A DNA stretch of 45,232 nucleotides, from NCBI GenBank assembly GCA_028376765.1, contig JAONBD010000011.1:1-45232 (forward strand). The letters run 5' to 3'. Numbering within the stretch: the stretch's first letter is position 1; the number at the start of each line of letters is the position of its first letter. The stretch comes from Candidatus Kapaibacterium sp. Its GTDB lineage: Bacteria > Bacteroidota > Ignavibacteria > Kapaibacteriales > UBA2268. Both the position numbers and the translations under genes were made by a program. Shown here piece after piece: positions 24,636 to 34,014 of this stretch. The notes beneath the pieces were generated by a model. It did no database searches. It was not told the DNA's origin and worked only from the letters and a program-made list of their open reading frames with translations.

Positions 24636-25670
24636 GTGTATTATATTTCAAATATAGAGATTGATCCCGCTCAAATCACAAAAATCAAGCGAATCAAGAA
24701 TGGCAATATACTAAATAGATTAGTCGATCGATTAAATGTAAAGAATACACAGTCTAAAATTGAAACTGAAACATTTACAGTTGTTTCAATTCTAGATCAA
24801 ATTAGGGGTGCTTTAGTTGATTTACATCTTGATAATATCATTAAACTATCGATAAACGGATTTGATTATTACTATGATAAAAGCGAAGTAGAAAATGATT
24901 TGGTAGATGCTATTGAAGCACTAGATTCAAAAATTGACCCTATAGAATCAGAACGATTCGAAGATATACATTTAATTCTGGAACACGAAGATGAAAGCCT
25001 AAAATATTATGTAGATATAAAAATACTTAGGAAGCACAAGGTAGGGGAATACCCAATCAAGATTATTACTAATGGCTTAATTCGAGAATTTCACTCGCCA
25101 GATATGGATGAAAAGGCTTTAAATAGCAGTATAAGTAGTCATTTTAATAATCAAGATGAAATAGATAAATATCTAAGTGGCCTAGAAGCAAAATTCAAAA
25201 TATTTGTAAAAGCATTAGAAAATAACTTAGCAACTTTTATTAACTCAGATGGTGTGAAGTCTTTAATTGGTAAAAGAATATTACGACCAATTATAAAAGG
25301 AAGCAACAGAGAAATTGAATTTTCAAAATATGCTGATCCAATTTTCCAAGGTTACCCAGGTATTCAGAATCATTTTCTTTATTTAAAGTATTGGATTGAT
25401 TTTTGTAAAGAATCAAAAATAACTTGTTCAGATTTTATATTAATAGATTACAAAGGGAACCCATCTGTTTGCTTTGAAAATGAACAGATAAATGCTAATA
25501 ACTCTAATTTGTTTGATATAACGCAAGAAATATCTGAAACAGATTTAAGAGGTCTAAGGATATATGAAAAAGGTATCTATGGAGCTTTTACAACTGATAA
25601 TTTAATAAGAGAAGAAGATTCTAGCTTTGCATTTCAAAGTTATAACTATACAAATTTGAATTTGGAGTAA
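24636..25670 (+). CDS. Unknown 344-residue protein
   Basis: GTG start; no ATG nearby in frame. There is no signal peptide or membrane segment. It is a mixed alpha/beta, acidic protein with features such as DFILIDYKGNPSVCFENEQ and IYEKGIYGAFTTDNLIREED near the end. Residues 1-60 are basic and helical. The middle contains a possible coiled coil (NNQDEIDKYLSGLEAKFKIFVKALENNLA). I do not recognise a family. It lies 53 bases upstream of the SPFH gene, so it may be the first gene of that operon. Confidence 0.6.
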   Translation: MYYISNIEIDPAQITKIKRIKNGNILNRLVDRLNVKNTQSKIETETFTVVSILDQIRGALVDLHLDNIIKLSINGFDYYYDKSEVENDLVDAIEALDSKIDPIESERFEDIHLILEHEDESLKYYVDIKILRKHKVGEYPIKIITNGLIREFHSPDMDEKALNSSISSHFNNQDEIDKYLSGLEAKFKIFVKALENNLATFINSDGVKSLIGKRILRPIIKGSNREIEFSKYADPIFQGYPGIQNHFLYLKYWIDFCKESKITCSDFILIDYKGNPSVCFENEQINANNSNLFDITQEISETDLRGLRIYEKGIYGAFTTDNLIREEDSSFAFQSYNYTNLNLE

Positions 25671-25723
25671 CTGCAATATTTAAGTTGCTGAGACTTCAAA
25701 CTATTTAATGTAATCATAAAAAA

Positions 25724-26650
25724 TTGGGAAATATGTTCGGACTTATATTTTTAGGCGTAATTGGAATTATTTTAGGCTTTGTTTCAAGTAACAAAGAAAA
25801 CCCTTTAAACAAATTTAGGGCTCTATTTATTGTTGTTGGTGTGTGTGTAATATCCATAGGCATTTTTACTTCAGCGGTCAGACAAATAGATGCAGGTACT
25901 GTAGGGGTGCAGAAATTATTTGGAGAAGTTCAAAAAGAAGTTTTGTATGAGGGTTTAAATTTAATTAACCCACTTATAGATGTTGTAAAAGTAGATACAA
26001 GACAACAAAATTATACGATGTCTTCAACGCCTGGGGAAGGCAATGTTAGGGGAGAAGATGGTATATCTGTTCTAACTAGTGATGGACTACAAGTAGTCAT
26101 AGATTTATCAGTAATTTTCAGAATAAACCCTGTGAATGCACCAGAGGTTATTAAAACTATTGGACCAAAATATGAAAGTGTCATAGTTCGACCTACCATT
26201 CGATCCAAAATTAGAGATATAGCTGCTAATTTCTTGGCAATACAACTCTATTCAGAAAAGAAAGAAGAATTTGAATCGGAGCTTAGAGTAATAATTCAAG
26301 AGGTGTTCGATAAAAATGGATTTATTTTAGAGCAATTACTTGTTAGAAAGATTGGGTTACCCGAATCTGTAAAACAAAGTATAGAGGATAAATTAAAAGC
26401 CGATCAAGAAGCACAAAAAATGCAATTTGTTCTTCAAAAAGAAAGATTAGAAGCAGATAGAAAGAGAGTAGAGGCACAAGGTATTGCTGATCGTCAGAAA
26501 ATATTAGATATGGGTTTATCCAATAAAATATTAATGTATGAACAGATTCAAGTACAGAAAGAACTTGTAAAATCACCTAATTCTAAGATAATTGTTTTAG
26601 GAGCAGATGGGAAAAATAGCACACCACTTATTATTAATGGTTCAAGATGA
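25724..26650 (+). CDS. Prohibitin-like SPFH/Band 7 protein
   Basis: 308 residues. Two N-terminal hydrophobic segments (about 3-20 and 29-47) anchor it in the membrane. The SPFH domain runs from about 47 to 215, starting RQIDAGTVGVQKLFGEV, with VDTRQQNYTM and the Y-E-S-V-I-V-R-P-T-I-R helix. A coiled coil follows at about 216-275 (KADQEAQKMQFVLQKERLEADRKR). Prohibitins form membrane rings that scaffold proteases such as FtsH. The stop overlaps the umuD-like start (ATGA), placing it at the head of a six-gene chain. Confidence 0.92.
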   Translation: MGNMFGLIFLGVIGIILGFVSSNKENPLNKFRALFIVVGVCVISIGIFTSAVRQIDAGTVGVQKLFGEVQKEVLYEGLNLINPLIDVVKVDTRQQNYTMSSTPGEGNVRGEDGISVLTSDGLQVVIDLSVIFRINPVNAPEVIKTIGPKYESVIVRPTIRSKIRDIAANFLAIQLYSEKKEEFESELRVIIQEVFDKNGFILEQLLVRKIGLPESVKQSIEDKLKADQEAQKMQFVLQKERLEADRKRVEAQGIADRQKILDMGLSNKILMYEQIQVQKELVKSPNSKIIVLGADGKNSTPLIINGSR

Positions 26651-27120
26651 GATTGATAAGTAAGAATATAAATAGTTTAATACCAAAAAGAACAATGGTT
26701 TCTGGAGTGTATACCCCAGACTTATCATCAAAGGTATCTTATCCTATATTCTTGGAATCTGTATCAGCAGGTTTTCCTTCACCTGCTGATGACTACTTAG
26801 AAGGTAAAATTGATCTTAATAAACAATTAGTAAAGCATCCTGCTGCTACATTCTTTGTAAGGGTAACAGGCGATTCAATGCTTGATGCAGGCATTCATTC
26901 TGGAGATACATTAATAGTTGACCGTTCTTTAACCGCAAAGGATAATAGCATAGTCATTGCTGTATTAGATGGTGAATTAACTGTAAAAAGATTATCTACT
27001 AATCAATCCAAAATCTACTTACTTCCTGAAAATGATAAATATAACCCAATTGAAATTTCCGAAGAAATGAACTTTGAAATATGGGGTGTAGTTACTAATG
27101 TAATCCATTCTACACTATGA
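26647..27120 (+). CDS. umuD: UmuD-like S24 self-cleaving protein
   Basis: 157 residues; S24/LexA-type peptidase fold. The cleavage site Ala41-Gly42 lies in SVSAGFPSPADDY, the nucleophile is Ser77 in VTGDSMLDAG, and the general-base Lys is K114 in LTVKRL. There is no N-terminal HTH, so it is UmuD-like rather than LexA. UmuD processed to UmuD' activates polymerase V with UmuC, but no umuC is present in this window; the gene is instead locked between an SPFH gene and ispF with ATGA overlaps on both sides. SOS control is not visible from the sequence. It might serve a stress role with a distant UmuC. Confidence 0.9.
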   Translation: MRLISKNINSLIPKRTMVSGVYTPDLSSKVSYPIFLESVSAGFPSPADDYLEGKIDLNKQLVKHPAATFFVRVTGDSMLDAGIHSGDTLIVDRSLTAKDNSIVIAVLDGELTVKRLSTNQSKIYLLPENDKYNPIEISEEMNFEIWGVVTNVIHSTL

Positions 27121-27587
27121 TCGGAATCGGATACGATATGCACCAACTTAAAGAGGGCGAATCCCTTTTTTTAGGAGGAATAGAAATTGACTCTGAAATT
27201 GGGACTGTAGCTCATAGTGATGGTGATGTACTTTTGCATTCAATTATTGATGCATTGCTTGGTGCTATGTGCAAGGGAGACATTGGGGACTTCTTTCCAG
27301 ATACAGATGAACAATATAAAAATGCAGATTCAAAAGTATTGTATAAGGAAATAATAGAGATTCTGTATCGAGAAAATTATCAAATCATAAATATAGATGT
27401 TACAATTGTAACTGAGAAACCTAAAATTAGCCCACTAAAACAAAAATTAAAAGAAAGTATAGCTAACCTATCAAAGATTCATATAAATAAAGTAAATATT
27501 AAAGCTACAACCAACGAAAAACGTGGTTTTATTGGAAGAAATGAAGGCATAGTTGTTTTAAGTGCTTGCCAATTAGAAAAAGCATGA
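27117..27587 (+). CDS. ispF: 2-C-methyl-D-erythritol 2,4-cyclodiphosphate synthase
   Basis: 156 residues, the usual length. IGIGYDMHQL (the D-x-H zinc ligands), LGGIEI, HSDGDVLLHSIIDALLGA (zinc His), GDIGDFFPDTD and KATTNEKRGFIGRNEGI are all characteristic. The enzyme performs the fifth step of the MEP isoprenoid pathway and works as a trimer. It is coupled by ATGA overlaps to umuD and the kinase gene. IspD, the third-step enzyme, is 14 kb away on the other strand, so the two are separate here although they are adjacent or fused in many bacteria. Confidence 0.97.
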   Translation: MIGIGYDMHQLKEGESLFLGGIEIDSEIGTVAHSDGDVLLHSIIDALLGAMCKGDIGDFFPDTDEQYKNADSKVLYKEIIEILYRENYQIINIDVTIVTEKPKISPLKQKLKESIANLSKIHINKVNIKATTNEKRGFIGRNEGIVVLSACQLEKA

Positions 27588-29677
27588 AACTTTCTAGTAT
27601 TGTATTAATAATATTACTATTTACATCAATAACTTGTTATTCTAAGTTTGAATTAAAGTTAGAATCTACAATAAATATAAATGGTGAATTAATAATACCA
27701 AGTGCTGATTCTACAAGCTTTTATATTATATTGAAAGATGAATTTGATCAATCATTAAAGATTGACAAATACAATCTAAGAGATACTAAGTCATATCAAA
27801 CCAAATATTTAGAGAATACAATTCTGATTAATATTGATGCTAATCATAATTCGCCAGAATATCTAATTTATAAAAATAATAAACTTCTAATTACAAACCC
27901 AATTGAGAATACTTTTCTTGAACTAGGAAACAGCGACAATATTCTCAATAATAATAAGTTTAAATACTTTAAAAATCATAAGCTAATATTACTTGGAAAC
28001 AAGTTATTGGTTCAAAAAAATGGTTCATTAAAAGAGTTTGAAAATAATATAATTGATGCTGTTGAGTATAATAATTCTATTTGGTATTTATCGGAAGGAC
28101 AAAATAATATATTCCTTCAGAATAATGATACAAGGAATTTAAAGCTTAGATTTAATTATTCAGAAAATTCATATTTGTTAGCTGGCAAAAAATATTTACT
28201 TGTTGTTAATGAATTTGAAGAAAGTATATTTATTAATATTGTTGATTCTAATTTACATATAATCAAAACTAATTGGTTTGATAAAAATACTTCTGATATA
28301 TCATTCAAAGATATGGTTATGATTCCAACAAAAGATGGTGTTGAAATAATTGATTCTGATTTAATACAATCAAAAATGTTGGATGGTGAAATGATAAAAT
28401 CAGTTGATGTAAATAAAGGCTTTAAGATAATACAAACAGAGAAATTGCTCTACATTAATGATGGGAATTCCAATTATAAATTATCTGATAATCTAAAAAG
28501 TAATGACTTCAATTTTATTAATAACAATCTCCTAGTTCAAAAGGATAATCAACTGTATATCTATTCAATTGAAAGAATTAAGTATTGGTGGTTTAATTAT
28601 ATTTTTGTTGAAAATTTAACATTTATTGCTTGGTCACTATTTGTAATTGTTATTATTATTTTACTAAAAAAGATTAGAGAAAAAAATGTTATGCTCAATA
28701 ATGTATTTGATCTGCCAACTACAGGTATAATAATACACTTGAGTAAAAATGGGAATGTTTTAAATGTAAATCAAGAGGGTAAGGTTTTATTGGATTTGCC
28801 AGAATCAGTACCTCTTGGTAAGTTTTATCAAAAGTATTTTAGGAAAAAAGGTTTAGAAGAACTAAAGTTTTTGGTTGAAAAATCTATGTCAGTTAAGCAG
28901 GATTTTAATCAAAAGATCAACTTAAATTTAAATAAAAATGGATTTGAATATTTATGTAAAGTAAATATTTTAAAAGATATTACGGGTTCTTTTAACGGTT
29001 TAATAATCAATGCAGTAGATATTACTGAGGAATTAGAAAGAAAAAGATTAAGTAATTGGGCTCAACTAGCACATGATATGCAAACAAATTTATCTATAAT
29101 CAAACTTAATGTTGAACAAATAGATTCTCAAGATAATTATTTAAATGAAAAAAGATTAAAAAAAATATTGCACCAAACAAATCTATTAATAACTAGAGTT
29201 AGAGATATTATAACAGTTGGTAGAAGCTCAAAAATAGATAGGGGTGAGTTTAGTATTAACTCTATATTTGAAGAATTAGTCTATGAATTTGATATAAATG
29301 AAACAATTGATGTACAAGTAAAGAGTGATAATTTCTTTATAAAATGTGATAAAGGTAAGTTGCTCAGAGCTTTAAGGAACGCATTTGAAAATGCAATTAA
29401 GGCTATCAATAATGAAAACGGTAAAATTTTCTTATCTGCATATCGTGACAATAGATTTAGTTATATATCTATTAAGGACAATGGCAAAGGTATGGATGAC
29501 AAGACAAAAGAAAGTATGTTAGATCCTTACTTTACTCAAGACAGCAAGTCTGGTACTGGTATTGGAACGATGATAATGAAAAATGTAATTGAACAGCACG
29601 GTGGTGAAATAGAAATAAATACTATTCTTGGTAGTGGTACTGAAATTATTTTTAAGATTCCCAACCCAAGTAGATGA
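27584..29677 (+). CDS. Sensor histidine kinase with large periplasmic domain
   Basis: An upstream in-frame ATG exists (27566), but 27584, overlapping the ispF stop, gives a clean signal/anchor (MKLSSIVLIILLFTSITCYS): 697 residues. Residues 20-335 are a strand-rich periplasmic region, perhaps propeller-like. A membrane helix (LTFIAWSLFVIVIIILLKK) follows at about 345-362, then a PAS domain (about 375-480). The kinase core has H-box AHDMQTNL with His497, N-box FENAIKAI, and G-boxes DNGKGM, GTGIGTMIM. No response regulator lies nearby. It sits in a housekeeping operon next to ruvX. The signal is unknown. Confidence 0.9.
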   Translation: MKLSSIVLIILLFTSITCYSKFELKLESTININGELIIPSADSTSFYIILKDEFDQSLKIDKYNLRDTKSYQTKYLENTILINIDANHNSPEYLIYKNNKLLITNPIENTFLELGNSDNILNNNKFKYFKNHKLILLGNKLLVQKNGSLKEFENNIIDAVEYNNSIWYLSEGQNNIFLQNNDTRNLKLRFNYSENSYLLAGKKYLLVVNEFEESIFINIVDSNLHIIKTNWFDKNTSDISFKDMVMIPTKDGVEIIDSDLIQSKMLDGEMIKSVDVNKGFKIIQTEKLLYINDGNSNYKLSDNLKSNDFNFINNNLLVQKDNQLYIYSIERIKYWWFNYIFVENLTFIAWSLFVIVIIILLKKIREKNVMLNNVFDLPTTGIIIHLSKNGNVLNVNQEGKVLLDLPESVPLGKFYQKYFRKKGLEELKFLVEKSMSVKQDFNQKINLNLNKNGFEYLCKVNILKDITGSFNGLIINAVDITEELERKRLSNWAQLAHDMQTNLSIIKLNVEQIDSQDNYLNEKRLKKILHQTNLLITRVRDIITVGRSSKIDRGEFSINSIFEELVYEFDINETIDVQVKSDNFFIKCDKGKLLRALRNAFENAIKAINNENGKIFLSAYRDNRFSYISIKDNGKGMDDKTKESMLDPYFTQDSKSGTGIGTMIMKNVIEQHGGEIEINTILGSGTEIIFKIPNPSR

Positions 29678-29680
29678 TTT

Positions 29681-30094
29681 ATGTTTAGAATACTAGGAAT
29701 AGATTATGGATTGAAAAGGATTGGTTTATCTCTTAGTGATTTGCTTCAAATCACAGCCTCACCTTTTAAGACAATTTTTAATACTGACACTAAAGTTGAG
29801 GAGATTACAGATATCATTAATTCACAAAATGTTCAATATATTGTAATAGGTAAACCAGATCAAACAAAAAGCAATACAGAATTTATGGATAGTTTAAATA
29901 TTTTTGCTGAAGATCTTTCAAAAATTTCAAGTTTAAATTATGAGTATTGGGATGAATCTTACTCTTCCAAAAAAGCATTTAATAAAATGATTGAATCTGG
30001 AAAAAAGAAAAAATTCAGACGTAAAAAAACAAACTTAGATGCTTTTGCTGCAGCTGAAATATTAACAGATTATTTAAACTACAGGGAAAAATAA
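29681..30094 (+). CDS. ruvX: Putative Holliday junction resolvase
   Basis: 137 residues, RNase H-like YqgF fold. RILGIDYGLKRIGLSLSD carries the first catalytic Asp, YIVIGKPDQT is strand 4, YWDESYSSKKA carries the acidic residue of YqgF (usually DER), and NLDAFAAAEILTDYL is the final helix with its Asp. The enzyme is implicated in 16S rRNA maturation and in junction resolution. The gene starts three bases after the kinase stop, and its stop overlaps the next start (TAATG). Confidence 0.93.
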   Translation: MFRILGIDYGLKRIGLSLSDLLQITASPFKTIFNTDTKVEEITDIINSQNVQYIVIGKPDQTKSNTEFMDSLNIFAEDLSKISSLNYEYWDESYSSKKAFNKMIESGKKKKFRRKKTNLDAFAAAEILTDYLNYREK

Positions 30095-31434
30095 TGAGAT
30101 TTATAATTCTTATAATACTAATGTCAACAATGAATATTCTTTCATTGGATAAATCTGAATACTTTTCAAATGGAAAAAATTTTGAAACTAAACATTTTAT
30201 ACTCCCAACAGAAAATAATGATTCCATTAGAGTATTAATATTTTTTAAGGCTTCTAATTCTGTACAAAATTTTAAAAAAGTTAATGGTTCAAATGATTCA
30301 AAATTTGAATCTGAATTAACGATTGAATTATTAGTAAAAGATGAAAATAAAATTATTAGAAAAAGAAAGCAACTCAAAGATAAAAATAGAGTTGATACCT
30401 ACAGCAAAACCATTTTGAAAGACCAATACTATTCTAACTATTTTGATATTGTATTACTAAATAGAAAACATGATTTTGAAATTAGTTTCTTTAATGATAT
30501 TAATGTAGATCCCCTGACTTCAAAATTCTCACAATTGGACGTTGATATAAATAATGGTATAATTGATAATCCCTTATTTGTTTACAATTATACAAATCCC
30601 AAGTATAACAATATAGATATTTTTATTAATGAATCTGGGTTTACTTTTGGACCATATTCTTCAAGACTTTTATTTCCATCTATTAATTTTAAAAATGAAG
30701 CTTTAAGCTATACAGTAGAAATGATTGAAAGTAAATCTCCAAAAAAAGTAAAAGTTAAATCAGATTTATTTACTTGGAAAGAACAATTAAGTTTTGAGGG
30801 TTCTATAAATATAATCAACTATAGAGATATTAGTTTTACTTCAAACAAAAAAGATGTTAAGCTATCAATTAATAGGGGGAGTAGCCCTACCAATCAGTTC
30901 CTTGAAATTTTGATGCCCGAAGATAGAATTGTACCCGGCACATATTTAATAAAAATATTTTCTGATGGTAAAGAAATTATCAGGCACATATTTATGGTTG
31001 AGTGGCAAAACAAACCTATTTCACTTGAAAATATAGATTTTGCTGTCGAAAAAATGTTTTATATTCTGGATGACAAACAATATGATAATCTAAATTCTAG
31101 CAAAAATAAAGAAAAGTCGAGGCGATTATTAGAATACTGGAATGCAAAAGATCCAACCCCTACAACTCCTTACAATGAATCAATGGCTCAATATTTTTCA
31201 AGGGTAGATTTTTCCTATTTTAACTTTTCTACCTTAGCTCAAAAAGATGGTGCTGCAACTGATAGAGGCAAAATATTCATATTAAAAGGTGGTCCCGATA
31301 AAATAGTAAATTTAACTGAAGGCTCTCAAAGGTACGAGAATTGGTATTATAATAAATTGAATGAAGTATATTCATTTAAATTAGTTTCGAGTGGTATTTT
31401 CAAACTTTTTGAAATTAAAGCAATTGAAAAATAA
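30094..31434 (+). CDS. GWxTD domain-containing secreted protein
   Basis: 446 residues with a signal peptide (MRFIILIILMSTMNILSL). Most of the length is polar and strand-rich. The C-terminal region from about 330 is the GWxTD domain: EYWNAKDPTPTTPYNESMAQYF, then GAATDRGKIFILKGGPDKI in place of the usual G-W-x-T-D-R-G, ending YENWYYNKLNEVYSF. The Trp of the name is Ala in this copy. Such proteins are largely confined to FCB bacteria and their function is unknown. It is last in the 25724-31434 operon. A related protein is at 42621-43916. Confidence 0.85.
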   Translation: MRFIILIILMSTMNILSLDKSEYFSNGKNFETKHFILPTENNDSIRVLIFFKASNSVQNFKKVNGSNDSKFESELTIELLVKDENKIIRKRKQLKDKNRVDTYSKTILKDQYYSNYFDIVLLNRKHDFEISFFNDINVDPLTSKFSQLDVDINNGIIDNPLFVYNYTNPKYNNIDIFINESGFTFGPYSSRLLFPSINFKNEALSYTVEMIESKSPKKVKVKSDLFTWKEQLSFEGSINIINYRDISFTSNKKDVKLSINRGSSPTNQFLEILMPEDRIVPGTYLIKIFSDGKEIIRHIFMVEWQNKPISLENIDFAVEKMFYILDDKQYDNLNSSKNKEKSRRLLEYWNAKDPTPTTPYNESMAQYFSRVDFSYFNFSTLAQKDGAATDRGKIFILKGGPDKIVNLTEGSQRYENWYYNKLNEVYSFKLVSSGIFKLFEIKAIEK

Positions 31435-31436
31435 AA

Positions 31437-31463
31437 AAGAGCTGCCTAAAAAAGCCAGCTCTT
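31437..31463. terminator. Bidirectional terminator
   Basis: AAGAGCTG (31437-31444) and CAGCTCTT (31456-31463) form an 8-bp stem. A-rich sequence precedes it and AAAATTT follows, between two convergent genes (stops at 31434 and 31491). Confidence 0.65.
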
Positions 31464-31490
31464 AAAATTTATAAGACTATATAAATAAAA

Positions 31491-32177
31491 TTATTTTTCA
31501 GCTTTCGGTAATATACTTAGAATTTCGTCATCTGCAAAAACAATACTTTGAGCTCTAAATTCTATCTTTTTATTTCCTTTAATTATCATAGCTCTTGTAA
31601 ATAAAGATTCACGATTAGGTACAATACCTTGAGTAAAACGCTTTGTTTCTCCAGATTTCAAATCATTATATGTAACAGGCTGCTGAGCAGTGTAGTTTTT
31701 TCCATTTTCACTCCAAGTAATTAAAACTAATCCCGAAAATGATTTAATATCTTTTTCTCTATTATTTACTATGTTAAGAGCTACTCTATGCTGAACAATT
31801 TTATCATCTTTAGATACGTTTGCAATTGCATTTTCTTTAGGTATACCATAAGAAATAGCTTGCGATAATAATCTTTGATTAGCTTTAAAAATTAAATTGT
31901 TTTTTAAAGTATTAGAAGTTTTTGATTTCTCTGATGCAATAATTTCCGAAACTAATTTACCTTCTAATTCTTCTGCTGGCACCTTGTCAATAGCATTGAA
32001 TAAAAAGCTAATATCCTCTCTTGACATGTTGTTATCTTTTTTTACATTCTCAGCTAATTCAACTAAATTATTAACAACAATTTTTTTAGATAGTAGGGGC
32101 GACTTCTTTTCTCCGCAAGCAAATGACATTAAAACTAGTGATATGCTTACAAGTAATAGTTTAGAGTATTTATTCAT
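31491..32177 (-). CDS. Unknown lipoprotein
   Basis: 228 residues. Residues 1-21 form a lipoprotein signal (MNKYSKLLLVSISLVLMSFACG) with the lipobox Cys at position 21. The mature part is helical at first (VVNNLVELAENVKKDNNMS) and later strand-rich (SGLVLITWSENGKNYTAQQ, HRVALNIVNNREKDIKSF), resembling an immunoglobulin-like or FxLYD-like domain. The family is unknown. Monocistronic, convergent with the GWxTD gene and followed upstream by the Ppx-like gene on the same strand. Confidence 0.65.
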   Translation of the reverse strand: MNKYSKLLLVSISLVLMSFACGEKKSPLLSKKIVVNNLVELAENVKKDNNMSREDISFLFNAIDKVPAEELEGKLVSEIIASEKSKTSNTLKNNLIFKANQRLLSQAISYGIPKENAIANVSKDDKIVQHRVALNIVNNREKDIKSFSGLVLITWSENGKNYTAQQPVTYNDLKSGETKRFTQGIVPNRESLFTRAMIIKGNKKIEFRAQSIVFADDEILSILPKAEK

Positions 32178-32227
32178 TGGTTAAATCCAAGTTTATTTTA
32201 AAAATATAAATTAACGATTCTGCAAAG

Positions 32228-33124
32228 TTAAAAATAAATTTTGTTAAAAACATCTAAAACAATCCCAAACCTTAAGCCATTGGAACTAACTCTAACTTCT
32301 TTAAAAGAATTAATATCAAGAAATTCTTCAAGTATTAAAACACCTCCAAGGATTATATCCGCTCTATTTGGATGTACATTATAAACATTAACTAATTCAT
32401 CACTGGTACTAGCCTGTATCAAATTTGCCATTCTCTTTATATCTACTAAACTCAAAGAATAGTCATGTAAAACTGTTCTATCATATTCTTTTAATTTCAA
32501 TACCATCATTGCAATGGTATTTGGTGTACCTGCAACTGCAATAGGTAAGTATTGAGACTCAATCATATTATTACTTAGTTGAGTTTGAATATAAGCCCTA
32601 GCTAAATTTATATTTTCTTGATTTTTTGAAAACAAATTAAACTTTTCAGTAATATTTACGGCACCAATATTAAGGCTTACAACAGAATTAATATTTTGTT
32701 TAAAACCAGATACTATTTCTGTACTACCACCACCAATATCTATCACAACTGACTTTCGATTTTCAGAACTGCCGATAAAACTTAACCTAGCTTCTTCTTC
32801 GCCAGGAATTATTTGGATTTTTTCGTTTAATATATTTTCAAATTGACTAAGAATTATTTCACTATTTGATGCATCTCTCATAGCACTAGTTGCTACAACA
32901 CCAATATTTTTAATTTTATATTCATCAATTATTGATTTATAGAATATAAGTATGTCAATAGCTCTTTTTTGAGCTTCATCATTTATAAATCCGTTTTGAT
33001 TTAACCCCTCGCCTAATCTAGCAATTTTGTGATAATCTTCAATTACTTCAATTTTGTTTTTATTAACTTCTGCAATTAATAGTAATATAGTGTTTGTTCC
33101 AATATCTATACTTGCAATTTTCAT
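32228..33124 (-). CDS. Ppx/GppA phosphatase family protein
   Basis: 298 residues; the size of the minimal ASKHA-fold pair of domains without the C-terminal HD extension. IASIDIGTNTILLLIAE is the phosphate-1 loop, GVVATSAMRDASN and EEARLSFIGSS follow, SVVIDIGGGSTEIVSG is the phosphate-2 loop, and AVAGTPNTIAMM lies after. The family hydrolyses exopolyphosphate and pppGpp; which it does is not decidable here. Start overlaps the prmA stop (ATGA). Confidence 0.9.
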   Translation of the reverse strand: MKIASIDIGTNTILLLIAEVNKNKIEVIEDYHKIARLGEGLNQNGFINDEAQKRAIDILIFYKSIIDEYKIKNIGVVATSAMRDASNSEIILSQFENILNEKIQIIPGEEEARLSFIGSSENRKSVVIDIGGGSTEIVSGFKQNINSVVSLNIGAVNITEKFNLFSKNQENINLARAYIQTQLSNNMIESQYLPIAVAGTPNTIAMMVLKLKEYDRTVLHDYSLSLVDIKRMANLIQASTSDELVNVYNVHPNRADIILGGVLILEEFLDINSFKEVRVSSNGLRFGIVLDVFNKIYF

Positions 33125-33963
33125 AATTTGTTAAATACCAATACAGTCCATTCATTTAAATGCTTTTTATTTAGTAAATCAAATCCAACCAATCTAGCTT
33201 TTTCAATAATATTATCTTCTTGTTCAATTAATATCCCGGAAGCAATAAACTTTCCATTTGTATCAATAGCATTAGAAAACGAACCTAGATTTCTTTCAAT
33301 TACATGTGATAATATATTAGCAATTACAATATCTACTTTAGGTAATATTTCTTCGTCGAGGTCAAATTGATCTAGTTCTATTTGATTATTGACACCATTT
33401 AGTTTAAAATTCTCAATAGCATTTCTTATCGACCACTCATTATTATCAAATGCAATAACTTCCTTTGCTCCATAAATTATTGATACTATTGATAATATTC
33501 CAGTTCCAGTTCCTGCATCAAGAATTTTTTTGTTTTTTAAATCAATCTCTTCTAGAACTTGACAGCAAAGTTTAGTGGTTTCATGGCCACCAGTACCAAA
33601 ACTCATTTTTGGGTTTATTATAACTTTGTTTTTTGTATTTAGTTCATCAATCTTCCATTCTGGTGCAATACCTAAAGTCTCAGATACTATAATTGAAGGT
33701 ACTTCTTTTTCCCAATTTTCATTCCAATTTTTTTCTTCAATTTCTTCAAATTCACCTAATGCAATTTCATTAGATATTTGATTTAACTGTAGTTGTAGGT
33801 CGTTTAAAAATTCAGTATTGATAGTTTTTTTGTTAAAAGAGACAATTAGTTCTTCTTCATTTTCTATTATTCCTAAAAATGGCAAGTCGCTTATTGATGC
33901 TATAACTATATCTTTCAATTCTCCTGGAAATTTAATTTCAAGATTGGTATATTTTTTGTTCAT
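33121..33963 (-). CDS. prmA: Ribosomal protein L11 methyltransferase
   Basis: 280 residues. The N-terminal substrate-recognition domain runs about 1-100. The AdoMet-binding Rossmann domain follows with NPKMSFGTGGHETTKLC, KILDAGTGTGILSIV (motif I), AFDNNEWSIRNA and DIVIANILSHVI (the NI/L-L motif where PrmA typically has NILA). It trimethylates lysines of ribosomal protein L11. Translationally coupled to the Ppx/GppA gene. Divergent from kdsC with a 51-base gap holding both promoters. Confidence 0.93.
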   Translation of the reverse strand: MNKKYTNLEIKFPGELKDIVIASISDLPFLGIIENEEELIVSFNKKTINTEFLNDLQLQLNQISNEIALGEFEEIEEKNWNENWEKEVPSIIVSETLGIAPEWKIDELNTKNKVIINPKMSFGTGGHETTKLCCQVLEEIDLKNKKILDAGTGTGILSIVSIIYGAKEVIAFDNNEWSIRNAIENFKLNGVNNQIELDQFDLDEEILPKVDIVIANILSHVIERNLGSFSNAIDTNGKFIASGILIEQEDNIIEKARLVGFDLLNKKHLNEWTVLVFNKL

Positions 33964-34014
33964 TGTTAGTTTACTTTTAAAGTTAGTTTTAAAAATTTAC
34001 TCAAAGATATTTAA

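Noticed and set aside
26647-27120. LexA repressor
   Set aside because: There is no N-terminal helix-turn-helix before the cleavage site.
31897-32184. Plus-strand open frame over the lipoprotein gene
   Set aside because: Antisense shadow of a gene with a clear lipoprotein signal.
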